A stretch of DNA of 64,000 nucleotides from a virus, in IMG/VR virus record IMGVR_UViG_3300008110_000026, positions 1 through 64,000 of that record; one strand, written 5' to 3'. Shown piece after piece: positions 59,532 to 64,000 of this stretch. Both the position numbers and the translations under genes were made by a program. The first letter of the stretch is position 1. Each line of letters begins with the position of its first letter. Below the pieces are notes generated by a model. The model had not been told where the DNA came from, searched no databases, and saw only the letters and a list, made by a program, of their open reading frames with translations.

Positions 59532-60613
59532 GATATGTGTTTCCTAATTGTTTCGTATAAAATCTTGCCGCTGAAGAAATCTTGTTGTAATATGTTTACT
59601 TGTGCTTCTATTTGTTCCAGTCTAGCATCATAAGAATCTATGTGTTGCGCGATCAGCTGACACAATTGCTGGCGATTCGCCTCATATGCAGCATATGATT
59701 CAGTCCATTCACTGGGATATTTAAATGTGTCAAGCGCCATTTCACTGTAGCTAAGACGATCTGGTACAAGTGGTATCGCACCAACTGCTGCACCTTCATA
59801 CCAACTGATACCTAATGTTTCTTGTAGATTAGCACTGAATACCATCTTAGCCTCTCCCAAAAGATCATGATATTCTTGCTTGGTTAGATTTCGCTCTTGG
59901 CAAACAACAAAATCGTATTGCGGTAGATGCTTGGCTAAGTCTTTAAAAATATCTAGTTGTTTTTCAGGAGCGATGCGATGCGGGAACAATATCAAATTAC
60001 GCTTGCTTTTATTTTTGTGACCATACATCATATGCTCTAGGTATTCCATGGGCCATCCACATCGAACAATCTTACCCTCTTGACCATATCTTTGGCGAAC
60101 AGTTTCTGGATCTATCCCTAGTAGGTTTAAGCTAAACAAATCAATATGAAAATCAGTGGCAAAGTAGTTATGATCGATTGCATAAAAAAGCGCCTTTTCA
60201 GTATGCCTTACCCACGGAGCATTGCCTATAAGCCGACCCAAGAAGTCTGCAGGGTCGTAACTGCCAGCATGCCACATACCACCAATTATAATCTTAATAC
60301 CTAGCAATTCTGCCATGTACTTTAGTTGTAGGATTGTTGGGTTCCATGCATCAGTATAAAGGAAATAGTCACCGTCTTTGATTTTACCAGCAGCAAACAT
60401 TTGCGAAATAGTTTTTAGTTGTTCGCTTTTCCAATAGTTAGTACCACTAAAGTTTAGAAATGCTCCCGGGGTTGTATCCTGCGGAGCATCACTTGGACCT
60501 TCAATTACTTCAACAGGAAGTCCTGCCATCAGCATCTGTGACGGCAGGAACTGCTTCCATTGTTTAGTATATCTAGTCTCTACCGGTTCTAGTTCAACGA
60601 TATAAACTGTCAT
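59528..60613 (-). CDS. GT-B glycosyltransferase
   Basis: A 361-residue protein. 'LFPHRIAPEKQLDIFKDLAKH' near residue 215 is the N-to-C hinge/donor-loop of GT4-like enzymes, and 'SANLQETLGISWYEGAAVGAI' holds the E...E donor-binding motif. No membrane segment. It is coupled to galE, so the two may decorate phage DNA or proteins with a hexose. Acceptor is unknown. Such a gene is common in marine T4-like phages. Confidence 0.85.
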   Translation of the reverse strand: MTVYIVELEPVETRYTKQWKQFLPSQMLMAGLPVEVIEGPSDAPQDTTPGAFLNFSGTNYWKSEQLKTISQMFAAGKIKDGDYFLYTDAWNPTILQLKYMAELLGIKIIIGGMWHAGSYDPADFLGRLIGNAPWVRHTEKALFYAIDHNYFATDFHIDLFSLNLLGIDPETVRQRYGQEGKIVRCGWPMEYLEHMMYGHKNKSKRNLILFPHRIAPEKQLDIFKDLAKHLPQYDFVVCQERNLTKQEYHDLLGEAKMVFSANLQETLGISWYEGAAVGAIPLVPDRLSYSEMALDTFKYPSEWTESYAAYEANRQQLCQLIAQHIDSYDARLEQIEAQVNILQQDFFSGKILYETIRKHIS

Positions 60614-60616
60614 GTG

Positions 60617-61291
60617 TTATTTTCTATTACCAAAAAGTTGTAGCAAGTTTAAGAACAGGTTAATAAAGTCTAGATAAAGAGTTAATGCACCTGTAACTTC
60701 TGCATTACCTCTGTTATCAAACATAATCATTTCTCTGATCTTTTGTGTATCATAGGCTGTCAAACCTAAGAAAATAATTACAGCAAGAGCACTGATTACC
60801 ATTTGCATCAGTGTACTACCAATAAAGATATTGATAATACTTGCAATAATAATACCGATTAGACCTACAAACATAAATGACCCAACACTGGTTAGATCCT
60901 TTTTAGTTGTATAGCCGTATAGTGTCATTGCTAGGAACAAACATGCTGCTCCTAAAAATGCCTGTACAATACTTAGTGCAGTATATACAGCAAAGATAGT
61001 AGCAAAGCTCAGACCCATTAGTGCAGCAAAACCGTGCAGCATTAGTTGTGCAGTCTGTTTCGATGCTGTGGGCATCTTAAATGAAATAAAGAATACTGCG
61101 GCCAGCGGCGCAAAGATCACAATCCACTTGGTAATACCTGTAAAGAAGAAATTGAGTAATTCAGGACTATTACCAACAAAATAGCTTACTAGCATTGAAT
61201 TAACTACAGCTAGAAACATATTTTGATAAACACGAGTCATTGCTGCGTTTACTTTAACTGCATCAGCTCTTACTGATTCTCTATAAAACAT
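60617..61291 (-). CDS. Bax inhibitor-1/YccA-like membrane protein
   Basis: A 224-residue protein with about seven hydrophobic spans, from 'AVVNSMLVSYFVGNSPELLN' to 'VISALAVIIFLGLTAYDTQKI'. The C-terminal 'GLTAYDTQKIREM' and the overall size fit the BI-1/YccA family, whose bacterial members sit in the inner membrane and are linked to FtsH and calcium leak. It could stabilise the host membrane or protease state during infection; the role in phages is not known to me. Confidence 0.85.
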   Translation of the reverse strand: MFYRESVRADAVKVNAAMTRVYQNMFLAVVNSMLVSYFVGNSPELLNFFFTGITKWIVIFAPLAAVFFISFKMPTASKQTAQLMLHGFAALMGLSFATIFAVYTALSIVQAFLGAACLFLAMTLYGYTTKKDLTSVGSFMFVGLIGIIIASIINIFIGSTLMQMVISALAVIIFLGLTAYDTQKIREMIMFDNRGNAEVTGALTLYLDFINLFLNLLQLFGNRK

Positions 61292-61300
61292 TTTAATCTC

Positions 61301-62422
61301 CTATTCCCAACTAAATGGGCCTTTCTTTTTTACACCAAAGTTCTTATAAGTTAAAATCTTTTCTAAATCATTTCTATCCTTTAGTGATAAAAATTCATTT
61401 GCAAAGTGCAGTTCGACTTCGTTCTGTAGTGCTAAATTTAGTATCTTATTAGCAATTATAGCATCGTCCGGTAAGGAATGCAAGCTAAAAAGTACAATAG
61501 CGTCAGGCTTTTGAAAAATATAATCTTGTAAAATGGGTAACCATGGTAAGAATTCATTTTCAAATTGTACACCAGTGTGATTAATTTTGTGTTTAGCACA
61601 GTACGAATCAATAGTACCTCGCTGTATATACATAGGTATGTTAGAATCAAATTCTGTATTGTTGCTGGTATATGCAACTACAACCTTACCTGTATAATCT
61701 AGCGGTGTATCCTGTGCGTAATCCCCGGGTAGTCTAAAGAAACCGCCCGGCTGTCTTCGCCAATATTCTTCACCTTCGATTAGTATATGCCAGTCAATAC
61801 TCATTCTCGTATAGCCTGTTTCATTATTAACATTGCCATGAATGTGTTCTTGATGAAACAGATGTGCTTGCCCGGGTATTATTTCTACCGGCTTAGAATA
61901 TTTTACGCATTCTTCTTCAAATTTAGAAAGAGGCCATTGTTCAGCTATAACAGTTTTCGTAATGCGTTGACTATTATCAGTATCCATAATCCACATACTG
62001 TTAGTACCTTCGCACTTGGTGAGAGCCATCCAGATGGTCCGCTGGCCTCTTCCATTTGAATAGAAGATTCCCTGATGAAAGGGTAATCTTCTAGCTTTTT
62101 TTGCTTGATTAGGAAGTACTACATTTAGTGTAGCATTTCTTTTTATTAGATACTTCTTGTTACTGATTAGATTTTTTGCATATTCTTCAGCGAAAGAATC
62201 AAACCTCTGCATGAATTCTTTTCGGCCAAATGCTGCCTGAACATATGCTTGTATTTTCACAAGCTCAGGAACATCAACGACCTCATGAATTGTTTCCAAA
62301 CTTTTTACATCTGGGCGGATCTCATTAATGATATCTAGCACCCATTTGTTCCATGGATACTTCTCTAGATTGTAATCTAGGGTTTTATTTTCCCATGCAG
62401 AGGTTGTATCTAAATCAAACAT
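61301..62422 (-). CDS. Fusion of a 2OG-Fe(II) oxygenase domain and a LIC12192-type sporadic carbohydrate cluster domain
   Basis: A 373-residue protein. Residues 1-235 look like a StrG-type 2OG oxygenase: 'LPFHQGIFYSNGRGQRTIWMA' and 'PGQAHLFHQEHIHGNVNN' with 'TRMSIDWHILIEG' (His116, His190/195, Arg206 as candidate ligands). Residues about 245-373 match the LIC12192 family: 'RGTIDSYCAKHKINHTG', 'DAIVLFSLHSLPDDAIIANKI', 'ELHFANEFLSLKD'. These two are usually separate neighbours in sporadic carbohydrate gene clusters, so the fusion is notable. Placed beside GT and epimerase genes, it probably works on a sugar. Confidence 0.7.
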   Translation of the reverse strand: MFDLDTTSAWENKTLDYNLEKYPWNKWVLDIINEIRPDVKSLETIHEVVDVPELVKIQAYVQAAFGRKEFMQRFDSFAEEYAKNLISNKKYLIKRNATLNVVLPNQAKKARRLPFHQGIFYSNGRGQRTIWMALTKCEGTNSMWIMDTDNSQRITKTVIAEQWPLSKFEEECVKYSKPVEIIPGQAHLFHQEHIHGNVNNETGYTRMSIDWHILIEGEEYWRRQPGGFFRLPGDYAQDTPLDYTGKVVVAYTSNNTEFDSNIPMYIQRGTIDSYCAKHKINHTGVQFENEFLPWLPILQDYIFQKPDAIVLFSLHSLPDDAIIANKILNLALQNEVELHFANEFLSLKDRNDLEKILTYKNFGVKKKGPFSWE

Positions 62423-62424
62423 GA

Positions 62425-62604
62425 TTATAGCGAGTTCTTCTTGTCCTGAATCTCAGCACGACGAACCTTAGTTAACTTACCTAGTTCGCCTAGCGCCTTA
62501 CGAGCACGAGCAGCCGCGGCCTTTACGCCCTTAACTTCAAACGCTTCTGATTCCTTTAGGTATTCATCGAATACTGCCTTAATCTTTAGATGTGTCTCGG
62601 TCAT
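62425..62604 (-). CDS. Small Lys/Ala-rich histone-like protein
   Basis: A 59-residue frame with a ribosome site (CAGGAGAAAC). 'EAFEVKGVKAAAARARKALGE' and 'LGKLTKVRRAEIQDKKN' are helical and basic, similar to small histone H1-like proteins known from marine T4-like phages and Hc1-type proteins. It may bind DNA in the virion or host nucleoid. Composition is the main evidence. Confidence 0.7.
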   Translation of the reverse strand: MTETHLKIKAVFDEYLKESEAFEVKGVKAAAARARKALGELGKLTKVRRAEIQDKKNSL

Positions 62605-62616
62605 ATGTTTCTCCTG

Positions 62617-63027
62617 TTATCTAAAATATGTTGGACCGTCTACTTGCCAATCATCTGATGGCTTTGGAAAGTCAATTTCGCAACCGTTTTCATTATCTTC
62701 GGCTACGCTGATTTTTAGCCAACGATCAGGGAATCTACCCCTAATTGTTTTAGCTAAATCTTCTGCGATCATTTCGCAGCTCTTGTGATTCAGTTCTAGT
62801 ACACCCTGACTGTACTGACGTTCCATCCAACGCTTGAACTGAATAAATTCAATGTCTCGATCATCGTGAAATACTTCGATCCAGACTTTGAAATGGAAAA
62901 TGTGCCTGTGCGGCACACCTAGAAAACTTACATCGTCCCAGCCGCCTGTGGCTAACTTAGGATCAGTATCGGCACCCGGATACATATGGATGCCTTCTTT
63001 TTGAAATGTGACCCAAATAGTTTTCAT
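62617..63027 (-). CDS. queD: QueD-like 6-carboxytetrahydropterin synthase
   Basis: A 136-residue protein. 'FLGVPHRHIFHFKVWIEVFHD' (His40, His42, with further His nearby) corresponds to the zinc HxH of 6-pyruvoyl-tetrahydropterin synthase-type enzymes, and 'LNHKSCEMIAEDLAKTIRG' (Cys84, Glu85) to the catalytic Cys/helix region. 'SVAEDNENGCEI' near the end carries the substrate-binding Glu. It lies a few kilobases from folE and queE and so fills the second step of the pathway. The N-terminal part differs from bacterial QueD; specificity is inferred. Confidence 0.82.
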   Translation of the reverse strand: MKTIWVTFQKEGIHMYPGADTDPKLATGGWDDVSFLGVPHRHIFHFKVWIEVFHDDRDIEFIQFKRWMERQYSQGVLELNHKSCEMIAEDLAKTIRGRFPDRWLKISVAEDNENGCEIDFPKPSDDWQVDGPTYFR

Positions 63028-63227
63028 TCTTTGTCCTTAGTCTCTTTTTCTCTTGCACGCCTTAACAGTTCTTCGTGGATTTCGTAATCGTAGTATTTGC
63101 CTGTTTCTTTTCTTAGACGATTGCGTTCAGAAATGTATTTGTTTGATTCAATGATAAACCAAGTTAGAATAGAAAAGAAAATAAATGCGGCTGTGCCTAC
63201 CATTATATTAATAATAAGTTCAATCAT
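63024..63227 (-). CDS. Small single-span membrane protein
   Basis: A 67-residue protein. 'IINIMVGTAAFIFFSILTWFI' at the N-terminus is a membrane span, followed by a charged helical tail ('EELLRRAREKETKDKE'). It overlaps both neighbours by four bases, so it is translated in a coupled run with queD. Function unknown. Confidence 0.65.
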   Translation of the reverse strand: MIELIINIMVGTAAFIFFSILTWFIIESNKYISERNRLRKETGKYYDYEIHEELLRRAREKETKDKE

Positions 63228-63406
63228 TTCTTATACTCCTTTTCTATCTGTTCTAATTCTTCTGGAAACTTAGCGCCGCACTTTCTAACAAATTTGATAA
63301 ATTTGAGAAATACTTCTTGCAGATCCTGCTCAGTTTCTAGACTTTCAACCTCTATAGTTGTACTAACAATAACTCCATCATCATCACATTCTAATTTTAT
63401 ATTCAT
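63224..63406 (-). CDS. Unknown small acidic protein
   Basis: A 60-residue protein. 'CDDDGVIVSTTIEVESLETE' then 'QEVFLKFIKFVRKCGAKFPE' and 'LEQIEKEYKK' suggest a beta-hairpin followed by helices. It is the first gene of the operon driven by the promoter just upstream. No family known. Confidence 0.6.
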   Translation of the reverse strand: MNIKLECDDDGVIVSTTIEVESLETEQDLQEVFLKFIKFVRKCGAKFPEELEQIEKEYKK

Positions 63407-63413
63407 ATATTTT

Positions 63414-63441
63414 ATAGTATTGCACTTTGGATAAAGGTCAA
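63414..63441 (-). promoter_or_regulatory. Sigma70-type promoter for the gene at 63224
   Basis: Minus strand TTGACC, 16-base spacer, TACTAT. The -35 overlaps the stop of the gene at 63438. Confidence 0.6.
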
Positions 63442-63953
63442 GTAATTACTTCATCCTTAGTGTATTTAGACCAATCCGTAAATTGTTCTCTGTTTTGTAG
63501 GCTGTGTAAGCTGTGACACCAAACACCCGGATTAGATTCTTTAAATCCTTTGTCGTCAATCTTAACTGTAGCATTATAATTGTATAATCTAATATAGGGT
63601 AGCTTAACACTAATCATGGGGATAAAGTTATCATATTCATTCCAACCATTATCGTGGAACCACGGATGATTAGCATATTTGCTGTCAAAATCTAATGTAA
63701 CCCAAATACCATCTTTTAGTAATCCGGTAACTAACTTATCCCAATTCTCCCATTCTTTCTCATTGGGCGCAAAACTTTGATTAGCACCTAGATAGATATG
63801 TGGACATTTATTGTTTAATGCACGAGCTAAAATTTCTTCCTTGGGCTGTAGTCCTACAACAAACAGAGTTCTCTGTCCATATGCAGGTGTATGCTCTACT
63901 TCAGTTCCAATAAAGAACTTTGTGCTATCGTCATGACCGTCTCTATTCTTCAC
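63438..63953 (-). CDS. Conserved phage protein of unknown function near the queuosine genes
   Basis: A 171-residue protein from a GTG at 63953, with GGGAGG upstream; a TTG one codon earlier is also possible. 'FFIGTEVEHTPAYGQRTLFVV' then 'YLGANQSFAPNEKEWENWDKL', 'VTLDFDSKYANHPWF' and 'ISVKLPYIRLYNYNATVKI' are notable; the pattern is alpha/beta. I recall similar proteins in marine T4-like phages close to queuosine genes, without a known role. The start overlaps the end of the upstream partial gene. Confidence 0.6.
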   Translation of the reverse strand: MKNRDGHDDSTKFFIGTEVEHTPAYGQRTLFVVGLQPKEEILARALNNKCPHIYLGANQSFAPNEKEWENWDKLVTGLLKDGIWVTLDFDSKYANHPWFHDNGWNEYDNFIPMISVKLPYIRLYNYNATVKIDDKGFKESNPGVWCHSLHSLQNREQFTDWSKYTKDEVIT

Positions 63954-64000
63954 CAAAGCCTCCCATCATTGCAGGATCAAGCATTTCTTCTTCTCTGCTA
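63943..64000 (-). CDS. Partial gene at the right edge (C-terminal end only)
   Basis: Only the last 18 residues are visible, reading from the edge: an acidic stretch, then 'MLDPAMMGGFGEE' and the stop at 63943. The Met/Gly-rich acidic tail could belong to several phage proteins, so no name is given. Its stop overlaps the start of the gene that follows. Confidence 0.6.
   Translation of the reverse strand, partial: SREEEMLDPAMMGGFGEE

Noticed and set aside
1-64000. tRNA genes, CRISPR arrays, integrase or transposase
   Set aside because: I looked for cloverleaf-like gaps, regular repeats and recombinase motifs and saw none; gaps are too short and all accounted for.

Overview
The window is part of the genome of a large, tailed, double-stranded DNA phage of the T4 superfamily, most likely marine and infecting a Gram-negative host. 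Four things point this way: giant Asn/Ala-rich tail or baseplate proteins; exact or near-exact T4-type late promoters (TATAAATA or GATAAATA) in front of several genes; a T4 RNase H-type 5'-3' exonuclease; and many small conserved genes of the kind seen in marine T4-like phages. A phage-encoded outer-membrane barrel and a lipoprotein fit a Gram-negative host. I saw no tRNA, rRNA, CRISPR array, insertion sequence or integrase. The exact host cannot be read from the sequence.

Layout. (1) About 0-10.5 kb, + strand: virion structural genes (a giant protein cut by the left edge, then three tail/fibre-type proteins). (2) 10.5-10.9 kb: a small lipoprotein gene between two near-identical terminators, looking like a moron cassette. 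(3) 10.9-41.0 kb, + strand: a 30-kb island of tightly packed, often overlapping genes for carbohydrate or small-molecule modification. It holds five radical SAM enzymes of one related group, six SGNH/GDSL-like hydrolases, glycosyltransferases, a class II aldolase, a NeuB-like synthase, a sulfotransferase-like protein, a UDP-sugar dehydrogenase, a NodU-type carbamoyltransferase, two methyltransferases, an Smr protein, a membrane-protein microcassette and an 1100-residue protein built from ten repeats. (4) A shared terminator at 41.05 kb separates this from (5) 41.1-64 kb, all - strand. This part holds an outer-membrane barrel, conserved small phage genes, a MoxR ATPase with a VWA/metallopeptidase partner, an HNH nuclease, a nucleosidase, the exonuclease, a DNA methyltransferase next to a possible restriction-type nuclease, the 7-deazaguanine (queuosine/archaeosine-precursor) genes folE, queE and queD, a phosphoribosyltransferase, a GalE-like epimerase, a glycosyltransferase, a Bax-inhibitor-like membrane protein and a fused 2OG-oxygenase/sporadic-carbohydrate-cluster protein.

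How the parts may work together (inference). The + strand island looks like a pathway that builds or decorates a glycan, either on the virion fibres encoded just upstream or on the host surface. Tailoring would be by sulfation, carbamoylation, methylation, deacylation and radical chemistry. The - strand half is early/middle: nine host-type sigma70 promoters, most with an extended TGn -10 box, drive it. The FolE-QueD-QueE genes suggest that the phage makes a 7-deazaguanine precursor for DNA or tRNA modification; QueC and a DNA-inserting enzyme are not in this window. The best candidates for an undescribed system are the radical SAM/SGNH island, the ten-repeat protein with its stand-alone paralogue, and the methyltransferase/nuclease pair.
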